Assembly: GCA_019118445.1 (NCBI GenBank)
Contig: DWYY01000132.1
Location: forward strand, 1 to 60,781
Direction: 5' to 3'
From: Candidatus Eisenbergiella merdipullorum
GTDB taxonomy: Bacteria; Bacillota; Clostridia; Lachnospirales; Lachnospiraceae
DNA: 60,781 nucleotides
Under the pieces are notes generated by a model that saw only the letters and a program-made list of their open reading frames with translations, made no database searches and was not told the DNA's origin. Positions 7,230-14,964 of the stretch are shown piece by piece (position 1 is the stretch's first letter; every line of letters begins with the position of its first letter). A program made the position numbers and the translations under genes.

Positions 7230-8288
7230 TTACGGCTCCTCTTCCCGGAGCCGGACTGCCTTCGCGGCCCTGCGTTTGTTTTTGTCCTTCATCGCCGCGT
7301 AATGTTTTCTGGTCGTGTTCACGTCCTTATGCCCCAGAACATCCGCAACCAGATAGATATCCCCTGTCTCCTGATAGAGAGCAGTGCCATAGGTGCTCCG
7401 CAGCTTATGCGGCGTGATCTTCTTCACCGTAGTCACACGGGACGTATATTTTTTTACCAGCTTCTCCACGCTCCGGACTGTGAGTCTCCGGTTCTGGAGG
7501 GAGAGGAAAAAGGCGTTCTCATGACCGGGAAGCGGAATGATATGGCTGCGTTCTTCCAGATAATCCTGAAGGGCGCAGGCCACCTCATCTCCAAAATAGA
7601 CCACATCCTCATAACCGCCCTTGCGGCGCACCTTCAGCCTCTGATTTTCAAAATCCACATCATTGAGATCAAGCCCGACACATTCAGAAACACGGATCCC
7701 AGTACCGAGAAGAAGGGTGAGAAGCGCCAGATCCCTGGTTCCGGTTTTCTGATGATAGCTCATTTCCTTTTTTGTCAGCTGGCTTCCGTCCTCTACCTCA
7801 TCCAGAAGAAGGGCAACCTCATTCGGCTCCATACGTATGATCTCTTTGTCATGCAGCTTGGGCATGGGAACGAGGGAGGCAGGATTGGTGGAGATCATTT
7901 CATTTCTGTAAAAGTAATTATAAAAGCTGCGCAGGGAAGCAAGCTTACGTTTTTTTCCACGTTCATCGTTCATATACTCCACGCCGTCCTTCACATAGTA
8001 GGACAGATATTCCATGTATTCCTCTATATCCTCGCGGCCTATTTCATCCAGGATGGAAAGCGGGAAATCCACGATATCCTTTTTCCGGTATACGCCGTTC
8101 GTTTCATGGATAAACTCAAAAAAGACACGCAGGTCGTAGGCATAGGCGATGCGCGTCCTGGTCGCTGTGGTATCCTCGATGCCCCGGAAAAACTGTTTGC
8201 AGAACGGTGGGAGAGTGGCAAGGATCTCCCGCAGCTTCAGGACATTCTTTTTATTCAGTTCGTCATGATAATTCATTTCCTTTGCCAT
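7230..8288 (-). CDS. Lone XerC/D-type tyrosine recombinase
   Basis: A 352-residue site-specific recombinase. The N-terminal SAM-like core-binding domain spans about 30-150. The catalytic domain shows Arg199 in GTGIRVSE, Lys223, His294 and Arg297 in PHKLR, His320 in LGHKDV and the nucleophile Tyr330 in KHYA, so all catalytic residues are present. The ATG at 8288 has AAAGGA eight bases upstream, while the ATG at 8294 is too close to that site. It follows ttcA by 17 bases on the same strand. No phage or element genes surround it and I see no dif or attachment site here, so it is more likely a resident chromosome-handling recombinase than part of a mobile element. Confidence 0.88.
   Translation of the reverse strand: MAKEMNYHDELNKKNVLKLREILATLPPFCKQFFRGIEDTTATRTRIAYAYDLRVFFEFIHETNGVYRKKDIVDFPLSILDEIGREDIEEYMEYLSYYVKDGVEYMNDERGKKRKLASLRSFYNYFYRNEMISTNPASLVPMPKLHDKEIIRMEPNEVALLLDEVEDGSQLTKKEMSYHQKTGTRDLALLTLLLGTGIRVSECVGLDLNDVDFENQRLKVRRKGGYEDVVYFGDEVACALQDYLEERSHIIPLPGHENAFFLSLQNRRLTVRSVEKLVKKYTSRVTTVKKITPHKLRSTYGTALYQETGDIYLVADVLGHKDVNTTRKHYAAMKDKNKRRAAKAVRLREEEP
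7233..7253. terminator. Weak hairpin at the convergent gene ends
   Basis: CGGCTCC (7233-7239) and GGAGCCG (7247-7253) pair around a seven-base loop a few bases past the kinase stop and inside the last codons of the recombinase. There is no T-run, so its role as a terminator is doubtful. Confidence 0.3.
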
Positions 8289-8305
8289 CGTCATTTCCTT
8301 TCAGC

Positions 8306-9034
8306 TCAGCTTTTTGGCAGTGTCCATCCCTGCAGTTTTCCTGTTGTGATCGCAGTGAACATCCGTTCCTTTACCCCTGGATTTTCCAGATTCAACTGCC
8401 GGAGAAGCTGCTTGACATATTCGCGCTTGGTATGTCCGTCCGCCGGGCAGGGGCTTTTTACCACAGGAACGTTATTTTTATTGACGAATCCGATGACATC
8501 CGCCTCGTTCATATAGAGCAGCGGCCTGATGACAGTCAGCCCCGTCCTGTCCAGATAGGTGACCGGGCTGAAGGTATGAAATCGGCCTTCAAAGATCAGC
8601 GACATCAGCATGGTTTCCACCACATCATCCTTATGGTGAGCATAGGCAACCTTGTTGCAGCCTTCCTTTTTGATCGCGTCATTCAGCGCGCCTTTCCTCA
8701 TTTTCGCGCATAGGGAACAGGGATTGGATTCCTTTCTCTGTTCAAAGATCACGTCTGCGATATCCGTCTTTACGATGGTATAGGGAATCCGAAGCTCATC
8801 CCGGCAGATGCTCTCAATCCTGCTCAGGTCCAGGTTCTGAAACCCCAGATCCACCGTCACGGCGTGAAGCTCAAAATGCTGCGGATAAAACCGCTGCAGC
8901 CCGTGGAGCGCATAGAGGAGCGTCAGAGAATCCTTTCCGCCGGATATCCCCACCGCAATCCGGTCACCCTCCTGTATCATATGGTAATCATCCGCAGCCC
9001 TGCGGACATAGCTCAGTACCTGCTGAAGTCTCAT
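8306..9034 (-). CDS. ttcA: TtcA-like tRNA 2-thiocytidine synthetase
   Basis: PP-loop ATPase of the TtcA/TilS family: SGGKDSL at residues 35-41 activates the base with ATP, and the CSLC pair plus a later cysteine in SPCPADGHTKRE fit the iron-sulfur site of TtcA enzymes that thiolate C32 of tRNA. I chose the ATG at 9034 (242 residues) because an AAAGGA precedes it and a TATAAT-like -10 on the minus strand (9093-9098) lies inside the longer open frame. An ATG at 9124 would add 30 unconserved residues. It probably leads a two-gene unit with the recombinase. Confidence 0.85.
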   Translation of the reverse strand: MRLQQVLSYVRRAADDYHMIQEGDRIAVGISGGKDSLTLLYALHGLQRFYPQHFELHAVTVDLGFQNLDLSRIESICRDELRIPYTIVKTDIADVIFEQRKESNPCSLCAKMRKGALNDAIKKEGCNKVAYAHHKDDVVETMLMSLIFEGRFHTFSPVTYLDRTGLTVIRPLLYMNEADVIGFVNKNNVPVVKSPCPADGHTKREYVKQLLRQLNLENPGVKERMFTAITTGKLQGWTLPKS

Positions 9035-9173
9035 TACAGTAAATATCCTTTCCAGTCTGAAAATGATGCTTTTGCTTTGCAAAACCGTATTTATTATACA
9101 ATTTTTTTCAGAAAATTTCACCATATACTTTCAAAGCAATGCGACGACATACGGTCCGCCGTCGGACTCTGTC

Positions 9174-9202
9174 TTGACATGGGAAAAGCAGGAAGATATA
9201 TT
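9174..9202 (+). promoter_or_regulatory. Predicted dtd promoter
   Basis: A consensus TTGACA (9174-9179) and TATATT (9197-9202) with a 17-base spacer lie 70 bases upstream of the dtd ATG. It diverges from the ttcA -10 at 9093-9098. Confidence 0.8.
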
Positions 9203-9272
9203 TTGAGTTGGGAACTTATTCTATTTTCGTGAGTGATAACTTAACGTGCAAAAAAAGAAAGGGAACAGCCTT

Positions 9273-9713
9273 ATGAAATTTGTCATCCAAAGAGTAACCG
9301 AAGCTTCCGTAGCGGTTGACGGCCAGACAGTGGGAAGCATACGCCAGGGATTTCTGGTCCTGATCGGGGTGAGCGATACGGATACGCAGGCCGAGGCAGA
9401 CCGGCTGGTGCGCAAAATGCTGAATCTTAGGATTTTCAGCGATGAAAACGGAAAGACCAATCTGAGCCTGAAGGACGTGGATGGGGAGCTTTTGCTGATT
9501 TCCCAATTTACGTTGTATGCGGACTGCAGGAAGGGAAATCGTCCATCATTCGTCAAAGCGGGGAATCCGGAGCATGCAAAAGCGCTGTACGAATATATTA
9601 TTGGTTCCTGCAAAAAAGATCGCCCGGTTGTAAAACAGGGCGTGTTCGGTGCGCATATGAAGGTCCGGCTCATCAACGACGGACCCTTTACGGTTATTCT
9701 GGATTCAGAATAG
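9273..9713 (+). CDS. dtd: D-aminoacyl-tRNA deacylase
   Basis: Dtd hydrolyses D-amino acids (and glycine) wrongly loaded on tRNA. The 146 residues include MKFVIQRVTEASVAVDG at the start, SQFTLYADCRKGNRPSF with the SQFTL motif, and the late segment KVRLINDGPFTVILD carrying the cross-subunit NxGP-type motif. The ATG at 9273 is preceded by AAAGGG. An open frame from 9246 adds only a basic leader. It stands alone on the plus strand from its own promoter; its stop codon is part of the first copy of the repeat at 9708-9778. Confidence 0.96.
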   Translation: MKFVIQRVTEASVAVDGQTVGSIRQGFLVLIGVSDTDTQAEADRLVRKMLNLRIFSDENGKTNLSLKDVDGELLLISQFTLYADCRKGNRPSFVKAGNPEHAKALYEYIIGSCKKDRPVVKQGVFGAHMKVRLINDGPFTVILDSE

Positions 9714-9778
9714 TTAGCGTGAAGTAGGAAGATTTCAGCGCTAACTATTCGTTAAACTTGTGTTTTGCGAATAGTTAG
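9708..9778. repeat. Three alternating copies of a GAATAGTTAG unit
   Basis: GAATAGTTAGCG (9708-9719) pairs over 12 bases with CGCTAACTATTC (9739-9750). The middle copy extended by one base (9741-9751) can instead pair over 11 bases with CGAATAGTTAG (9768-9778). The two hairpins exclude each other. The segment lies between the ends of dtd (+) and the alkyltransferase-like gene (-) and may serve as a terminator, although it has no T-run. Confidence 0.75.
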
Positions 9779-9818
9779 TTGCATCTCGCCAAAGGCTTCT
9801 GCCGCTTTCTTATTCCGT

Positions 9819-10190
9819 TTATATTCCTTTTTCTTCAAAACTCTTGCGGAGAAAAACAGCATCTTCCATGGTGTTCTTCCAGCCATAGACCTTGAGATCC
9901 ACCCGGTTGTCCTTCACAACAACGCCTTCAGCCTCCAGAAGCAGCCTCTGCATATCGGCAGTTTCAAAAGCGGATGCGCCGGAAAGGATTCCCCGCGAAT
10001 TGACCACGCGGTATGCCGGAAAGGCAAAACCTTTCCGGCATACATCATCAGCAAGCCCGTGGTTCAGGGCATAACCGACCTGCCGGGAATTACGGGGACA
10101 TCCGCATAAAAGCGCAAGCTGTCCATATGTGACAACCTTTCCATAGGGGATCATTTCTCCAGCCAGTGCCAGTCTGCGATAGAAATCCAT
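9819..10190 (-). CDS. Alkyltransferase-like protein (MGMT family, no catalytic Cys)
   Basis: The 123 residues form the DNA-binding domain of O6-alkylguanine-DNA alkyltransferase: the GKVVTYGQLA helix region, the arginine finger in CPRNSRQVG, and the active loop. In the loop the usual PCHRV is PAYRV, with Ala59 where the alkyl-accepting cysteine should be. Such ATL proteins bind and flag O6-alkylguanine for nucleotide excision repair without repairing it themselves. It follows the cytidylate-kinase-like gene by two bases on the same strand. ATG at 10190. Function is by family; no damage-linked control is visible. Confidence 0.85.
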   Translation of the reverse strand: MDFYRRLALAGEMIPYGKVVTYGQLALLCGCPRNSRQVGYALNHGLADDVCRKGFAFPAYRVVNSRGILSGASAFETADMQRLLLEAEGVVVKDNRVDLKVYGWKNTMEDAVFLRKSFEEKGI

Positions 10191-10192
10191 TT

Positions 10193-10819
10193 TTATTTCT
10201 TTTTACTTTCAAAGTCTTCCACGATCTGGACGATCAGCTTTACGGTCCCGTCCACGCCGAGCACAGAACTGTTCAGGCAGAAATCGTAGCTGTCCGCTCG
10301 GCCCCATTTTTTTGAAGAATAATAATTATAATAGCTCTGGCGCTGCTTATCCTTCTTCACGATCATGTCCCTGGCCTTATCTTCTGTTACGCTGTGCCTC
10401 TGCATGATCCTTTTAACCTTGGTTTCCTCATCCGCATAAATAAAGAGATGAATGCAGTTCTTAAAATCATGAAGCGCATAATCTGCGCATCTGCCCACGA
10501 TCACACAGGGCCCTTCCCCCGCCAGTTTTTTGATGGTATCAAACTGGGCGAGAAAAACCTTGTGGCTGATAGGCATATCCATAAAGGAGGACGCGTTATA
10601 GCCGAAGGAATAGGTATCCATAACCAGGTTATAAAGGAAGGAGTTGGTCGGCCTTTCGTCATGGTTCTTGATCATCTCCTCGCAGAAACCGCTTTCCTTT
10701 GCAACCCTTGTCAGGAGCTCCTTATCCAGGCACTGGATGCCAAAATATTCCGCTACCTTTTCCCCAATCTCATGCCCTCCGGAACCGAACTGTCGGCCGA
10801 TCGTAATCACTGTATTCAT
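10193..10819 (-). CDS. Cytidylate kinase-like P-loop protein
   Basis: A 208-residue nucleoside kinase-type protein of the cytidylate kinase-like (Cytidylate_kin2) family. It opens with ITIGRQFGSGGHEIGEKVAEYFG, where GSGGHEIG replaces the usual GxxxxGK Walker loop, as is normal in this family. The lid region with RIMQRHSVTEDKA and the basic patch KKDKQRQSYYNYYSSKKWG follow. True substrates of these proteins are poorly established, and the real cmk gene is a different family, so no symbol is given. AGGAGG lies seven bases before the ATG at 10819. It is co-transcribed with the alkyltransferase-like gene. Confidence 0.8.
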   Translation of the reverse strand: MNTVITIGRQFGSGGHEIGEKVAEYFGIQCLDKELLTRVAKESGFCEEMIKNHDERPTNSFLYNLVMDTYSFGYNASSFMDMPISHKVFLAQFDTIKKLAGEGPCVIVGRCADYALHDFKNCIHLFIYADEETKVKRIMQRHSVTEDKARDMIVKKDKQRQSYYNYYSSKKWGRADSYDFCLNSSVLGVDGTVKLIVQIVEDFESKKK

Positions 10820-10863
10820 AAACTATACCTCCTTCTCCCTTCTTTTTCTTTTTATGATATATT

Positions 10864-10892
10864 ATTATAATGAAAAAGTCCCAAAAATTCAA
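10864..10892 (-). promoter_or_regulatory. Predicted promoter of the kinase-like/ATL pair
   Basis: On the minus strand TTGAAT (10887-10892) and TATAAT (10864-10869) are 17 bases apart. The -35 lies inside the rluD terminator stem, so the two elements share bases. Confidence 0.6.
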
Positions 10893-10906
10893 TGAATTTC
10901 AGGGAC
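10873..10906 (-). terminator. rluD terminator
   Basis: On the minus strand GTCCC (10906-10902), then the AAATTCA/TGAATTT inner stem, then GGGAC (10882-10878) form an interrupted hairpin, followed by TTTTT (10877-10873). It lies 52 bases past the rluD stop and ends the aroB-lspA-rluD unit. Confidence 0.75.
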
Positions 10907-10958
10907 CTTATTATGAAAAACGCATTTATTTTCCAAAAACGTAGTATTATTTTCTTGC

Positions 10959-11894
10959 TTATTGCCTCAGGATTTCAAGCAGATGCGAAAAATAAGGCGG
11001 TAATGGGGCCGTCGTTTCAATATATTCACCGGTCCGCGGATGCCGGAAGCCGAGGATCATGGCGTGCAGGGTCTGCCCCTGAAGCTGGCAGGGCAATTTC
11101 CCGTTTCCGGGTATATTGCGCCTGTAGACCTCGTCTCCGAGAAGAGGATGGCCGATTGCTTCCATGTGCACCCGGATCTGATGGGTCCTCCCGGTTTCCA
11201 GGCGGCATTCAATATAGGAATATTTCTGAAACTGTTCCAACACCCGGTAGTGTGTCACCGCTTCCTTCCCGTTTTTCACGCCGGCAGCCATTCTTTTGCG
11301 GTCGTGGGGATCTCTGCCTATGGGAAGGCTGATCACGCCTTCCTCCTGGCCGATCTCTCCGTATACGACCGCTCGGTATCTGCGGACGATGCTGTGCTCC
11401 TTTAACTGGGCGGCTATGGAAAGATGTGCCGCGTCATTTTTGCAGACGAGAAGGCTTCCTGTAGTATCCCGGTCGATCCTGTGAACGATGCCGGGCCTCA
11501 TGACGCCGTTGATCCCGGAAAGGCTCCCGCGGCAGTGATACATGAGGGCATTTACTAAAGTGTGGCTGTAATGTCCGGCGGCAGGATGCACCACCATTCC
11601 TTTCGGCTTATTCACCACTAGGACATCGTCGTCCTCATACAGGATATCAAGGGGAATATCTTCCGGCTGGATATCAGGCTCCACCGCTTCAGGCAGAGAA
11701 AAGGAAACTTCATCCCCTTCCTTCAGCCGGCAGTTCTGCTTTACAGGGTTTCCGTTCACCAGAACCTGTCCCTCCCGGAGCAGTTTCTGGATAAAAGAGC
11801 GTGACAAAGAATCGATAAGCATAGAAACATACTTATCGATCCGTTCCTCCTCATATTCTTCTGTCACCTGAAAAAGATAACGGCCGTCAGCCAT
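10959..11894 (-). CDS. rluD: RluA-family 23S rRNA pseudouridine synthase
   Basis: An S4 RNA-binding domain (about residues 15-65) precedes the RluA catalytic domain. HRIDRDTTG carries the catalytic aspartate (Asp141), and ETGRTHQIRVH and HPLLGDEVY are the other family signatures. The enzyme makes pseudouridine in 23S rRNA; the exact sites (RluD or YlyB type) cannot be fixed from sequence. I chose the ATG at 11894, six bases after AGGAGG, rather than the one at 11900 that abuts it. The start overlaps lspA, and the lspA-rluD pairing (lspA-ylyB in Bacillus) is widely conserved. Confidence 0.93.
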   Translation of the reverse strand: MADGRYLFQVTEEYEEERIDKYVSMLIDSLSRSFIQKLLREGQVLVNGNPVKQNCRLKEGDEVSFSLPEAVEPDIQPEDIPLDILYEDDDVLVVNKPKGMVVHPAAGHYSHTLVNALMYHCRGSLSGINGVMRPGIVHRIDRDTTGSLLVCKNDAAHLSIAAQLKEHSIVRRYRAVVYGEIGQEEGVISLPIGRDPHDRKRMAAGVKNGKEAVTHYRVLEQFQKYSYIECRLETGRTHQIRVHMEAIGHPLLGDEVYRRNIPGNGKLPCQLQGQTLHAMILGFRHPRTGEYIETTAPLPPYFSHLLEILRQ

Positions 11895-12495
11895 TTCCAT
11901 CCTCCTGCCCGCTTTCTTCTGTCTTCTCTCCCTCTTCTGTCTTCTCTTCCTCTTCGTCGCCGGAACCGCACAGCGGGACTTCAGAAGACCCGTTTTTCTT
12001 CAGGGAAAGAAAACTGAAATCCTCGTCCCTATAGCGGCGTCCAAACAGCAGGAGCATTGCGGCCGCCACAGTCGCGATGGAAACAAACATATCCGCCACG
12101 TTAAATATCGGGAAATCAATGAGACTGATGTAGATAAAATCAACCACATAATCCAGCCTGATCCGGTCGATCATGTTTCCGACCGCTCCGATGATGATGC
12201 AGTCCAGCAGGAAATGCAGGATACGGTATTTCCCTCCGTCCGGCATCCGGATCAGAACATATGCCGCAGCCAGAAGGACGATAGGCGTTATGATCAGGAA
12301 AATAACCTTTCCGCCCTGCAGGATTCCAAATGCGGCTCCTCTGTTTTCCAAATATCTCAGTTCCAGAACGCCGGGGATCAACACCACCGCTGCCTGACCC
12401 TTCAGATACAGAACAGCGAGATGTTTTGTGAACTGATCGAGCAGCACCCCGGCGAGAATGATAAGGACATCTGCCCCCCATTTTCTGTTATTCAT
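11887..12495 (-). CDS. lspA: Lipoprotein signal peptidase with acidic tail
   Basis: LspA removes signal peptides from diacylated prolipoproteins. Four membrane helices and all signature segments are visible: LLDQFTK, NRGAAFGIL, GNMIDRI with catalytic Asp110, and FNVADMF with catalytic Asp135. The family is usually 150-165 residues long; here an extra tail of about 40 residues follows Arg157 and is almost wholly acidic near its end (EEEEKTEEGEKTEE). The ATG at 12495 lies inside the last codons of aroB and is spaced six bases from GAGG. An open frame reaches further upstream but lies wholly within aroB. Confidence 0.94.
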   Translation of the reverse strand: MNNRKWGADVLIILAGVLLDQFTKHLAVLYLKGQAAVVLIPGVLELRYLENRGAAFGILQGGKVIFLIITPIVLLAAAYVLIRMPDGGKYRILHFLLDCIIIGAVGNMIDRIRLDYVVDFIYISLIDFPIFNVADMFVSIATVAAAMLLLFGRRYRDEDFSFLSLKKNGSSEVPLCGSGDEEEEKTEEGEKTEESGQEDGNG

Positions 12496-13597
12496 GTTCA
12501 TCCTCTTCCGTAAAATTGATTTCATCGACCGCCGCCAGGATCTGTTCATCCGTAACAGACAGGTCAAGGACAGCTTTCCCGATCTTCTGCAGAAGGACAA
12601 ACCGTATCCGCCCGTTCTCCATCTTTTTGTCCGATTTCGTCAGCATGAGGATACGCTGTGGGTCCAACTCATCCACAGAAATAGGAAGGTTAAAGGGAAC
12701 GAACATATCCCTGATCTCATAGTATTCTTCCATGGAGAGAAGCTCTTTTTTCCAAGAAATGAACGCAGCAGCCACGCAGCCAAGGGCAACGCATTCCCCA
12801 TGCGTAAGGGAAAAATCCTTAGCCTTCTCAATGGCATGGCCGATGGTATGGCCGAGATTCAAAAGGGCGCGTTCGCCTTTTTCCTCCGGGTCATTTTCCA
12901 CGATCTTCCTCTTGATCTCACAGCTTTCATGAACTAGCTCCGCCAAAACGTCCGGGTCTCTGTCACAGATCTCGTACATGTTTGCAACTAACCATTCATA
13001 ATACTTTGAGTTCGCGATCAGGGCTGATTTCATGGCTTCGGCAAAGCCGCTGTAAAATTGCCTTGCTTCCAAGGTGGCAAGGGTATTCAGGTTCATATAG
13101 ACGAGGCGGGGCATATGAAACGCTCCGACCATATTTTTATAACCGTCAAAATCCACCCCGGTTTTTCCGCCAATGCTGCTGTCAACCTGGGCGAGCAGAG
13201 TGGTCGGGATCTGAATGAAATCAATCCCGCGCAGATAGGTTGCCGCTGCAAAGCCGGTCAGGTCACCGACCACGCCGCCACCCAAGGCGAGCAGGCAGTC
13301 CTTTCTACCAAAATGCCGTTCGATAAGGAAGGTATAAAGCGTCCGGACCGTATCCAGGTTTTTGTTTTCCTCCCCCGCAGGAAAGGAAAACAGCTCTGCC
13401 TGCATCCCGCCCTTTTCAAGCGCTTCCATGACCTGGGCCGCATACAGCGGCTCTACATGGGAATCTGTGACAATGCACAGCTTCCTCTCCGCAAAGCCCA
13501 GCGTTTCCAGTTCACCCGCAAGATGGGAAAAATCTTTTTCAAAAATAATGTCATAACAGGGTTTCCCTTCCCGGGAAACAGTAATCCTTTTTTTCAT
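12488..13597 (-). CDS. aroB: 3-dehydroquinate synthase
   Basis: AroB converts DAHP to 3-dehydroquinate in the shikimate pathway. The 369 residues show the NAD-binding glycine run ALGGGVVGDLTGFAAATY, the substrate segment QIPTTLLAQVDSSIGGKTGVD and the metal ligand region LLNLGHTIGHAIE. ATG at 13597 with GAGAGGAC upstream. It heads aroB-lspA-rluD. Grouping with lspA has no clear metabolic logic and looks like simple gene packing. Confidence 0.96.
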   Translation of the reverse strand: MKKRITVSREGKPCYDIIFEKDFSHLAGELETLGFAERKLCIVTDSHVEPLYAAQVMEALEKGGMQAELFSFPAGEENKNLDTVRTLYTFLIERHFGRKDCLLALGGGVVGDLTGFAAATYLRGIDFIQIPTTLLAQVDSSIGGKTGVDFDGYKNMVGAFHMPRLVYMNLNTLATLEARQFYSGFAEAMKSALIANSKYYEWLVANMYEICDRDPDVLAELVHESCEIKRKIVENDPEEKGERALLNLGHTIGHAIEKAKDFSLTHGECVALGCVAAAFISWKKELLSMEEYYEIRDMFVPFNLPISVDELDPQRILMLTKSDKKMENGRIRFVLLQKIGKAVLDLSVTDEQILAAVDEINFTEEDEHE

Positions 13598-13620
13598 ATT
13601 GTCCTCTCTTCAGACATGAT

Positions 13621-13648
13621 AAAAGCGAATCTGTCCGGATTCGCTTTT
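13621..13648 (-). terminator. Terminator after sepF
   Basis: AAAAGCGAATC (13621-13631) and GATTCGCTTTT (13638-13648) are exact complements with a six-base loop; the minus strand ends the stem in CTTTT. It lies 20 bases past the sepF stop and separates the HlyD-ylmE-sepF unit from aroB. Confidence 0.8.
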
Positions 13649-13667
13649 TCACCAATGCAGTTTTTCT

Positions 13668-14174
13668 TTACCGGATTCCGGGTACATCAACGGAGCCGTT
13701 AAAAATATCCTGAAAATCTCCTGAGATATCAACAGTTGCCGGCGTGATGATAAATATGTACTGCGAAATTTTCTGAAGGTTTCCGCTGATCGCAAAGCAG
13801 GAGCCTGACGTAAAATCAATGATCCTCTGGGCAATGTCCACATCAAGGCCTTCCAGGTTCAGAACTACCGTTCTGTTTGCCAGAAGCGTTTCCGTGATCT
13901 CCCTGCCATCTTCAATGCTTGTCGGCTTGATCACGCAGACTTCCATTCCCGTTCCTGAAGATCTGTGCTGTTTGATCGGCGTGATCTTGGGAGAAGCCTT
14001 TCTTGGACGTTCCTCCTCCTCTGCAGGTGCGGATTTCGCCTTCCTGGATGTCAACCTGGAGACTTTTGGTTCCGGCTCTTCATAATCGTCATATTCATCG
14101 TCATCGTACTCATCATCATAGTCATCGTCGCCGTTCAGCTTCATGTAACTCAAAAATCTGTCCATAACACCCAT
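13668..14174 (-). CDS. sepF: Cell division protein SepF
   Basis: SepF bundles FtsZ filaments and ties them to the membrane through an N-terminal amphipathic helix (MGVMDRFLSYMKL). A long acidic and basic linker (residues 15-75, rich in D, Y and E) leads to the C-terminal SepF domain with VVLNLEGLDVDIAQRIIDF and GSCFAISGNLQKIS. The length of 168 matches the family. AAGGAG precedes the ATG at 14174. It follows ylmE by 42 bases, the same pair as ylmE-ylmF in Bacillus. Confidence 0.96.
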   Translation of the reverse strand: MGVMDRFLSYMKLNGDDDYDDEYDDDEYDDYEEPEPKVSRLTSRKAKSAPAEEEERPRKASPKITPIKQHRSSGTGMEVCVIKPTSIEDGREITETLLANRTVVLNLEGLDVDIAQRIIDFTSGSCFAISGNLQKISQYIFIITPATVDISGDFQDIFNGSVDVPGIR

Positions 14175-14216
14175 ATTGCCAATCTCCTTTTTGGCCTGCC
14201 AGACTTTTACTATATC

Positions 14217-14909
14217 TTATATCTGCCAGGAACGTTCACCGAATATACCAGTGCCGACCCGGACAAAGGTAGCGCCCTCTTCGCAGGCCGTTTCATAATC
14301 GCCCGTCATGCCCATGGACATGCAAGCCATATGTACATTATCAATGTTTTTCCCCTCTATGTCAACAGATAAGTTTTTCAATATTTTAAAAAATATTCTG
14401 TTATTTTCTGGATTTTCTGTCAGAGGAGCGATCGTCATCAGCCCGCAGACCCGGATTCCGGGCAGGCCAGCTGCCGCCCTGACAAGCGCTTCCGTTTCCG
14501 CCGGGCTTACGCCGAATTTGCTCTCTTCTCCTGCTGCGTTCACCTCGATCAGGATCTTCATGACCGTATTCTGTTTTACGGCTTCCCGGCTGATCTCCTC
14601 CGCCAGCCGCAGAGAATCCACACTGTGGATCATAGCGGCCTTCCCGATCAGATATTTCACCTTATTTCTTTGCAGATGGCCTATCATATGCCATCGGATA
14701 TCGGAAGGGAGCTGTGGGATCTTGTCCATCATTTCCTGGACCTTGTTTTCCCCGAAATCACGCACCCCTGCCTGGTAGGCTTCCATAATCATTTCCACCG
14801 GCTTCGTTTTGCTCACCGCGATCAGCGTCACATCTTCCGGGGAGCGGCCGGCACGCTCACACGCCTGAACGATATTTTCCCGTACCTTTTCCAGATTTTC
14901 CCTTATCAT
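14217..14909 (-). CDS. ylmE: YggS/YlmE-family PLP homeostasis protein
   Basis: A single-domain PLP-binding barrel related to bacterial alanine racemase. The cofactor lysine is in LIAVSKTKP (Lys34 from this start), and HMIGHLQRNK, KFGVSP and CMSMGMTGD are family signatures. YggS proteins buffer pyridoxal phosphate and affect amino-acid balance. The start is uncertain: the ATG at 14909 is ten bases after AAAGGA, while the ATG at 14918 touches that site. It stands between the HlyD-like gene and sepF and is a regular neighbour of sepF. Confidence 0.93.
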   Translation of the reverse strand: MIRENLEKVRENIVQACERAGRSPEDVTLIAVSKTKPVEMIMEAYQAGVRDFGENKVQEMMDKIPQLPSDIRWHMIGHLQRNKVKYLIGKAAMIHSVDSLRLAEEISREAVKQNTVMKILIEVNAAGEESKFGVSPAETEALVRAAAGLPGIRVCGLMTIAPLTENPENNRIFFKILKNLSVDIEGKNIDNVHMACMSMGMTGDYETACEEGATFVRVGTGIFGERSWQI

Positions 14910-14964
14910 GCTCTCCATCCTTTCTTTTTGTGATCCAGTATTCCTGTCCTGCGCCGTTACCAGT

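Noticed and set aside
7191..8516. Long plus-strand open frame of 441 codons across the recombinase
   Set aside because: It is the complement of the tyrosine recombinase, whose catalytic residues are all intact, and its translation has no recognisable domain.
7230..9034. Prophage or integrative element around the recombinase
   Set aside because: No structural, excision or transfer genes, no tRNA target and no flanking direct repeats are visible; neighbours are housekeeping genes.
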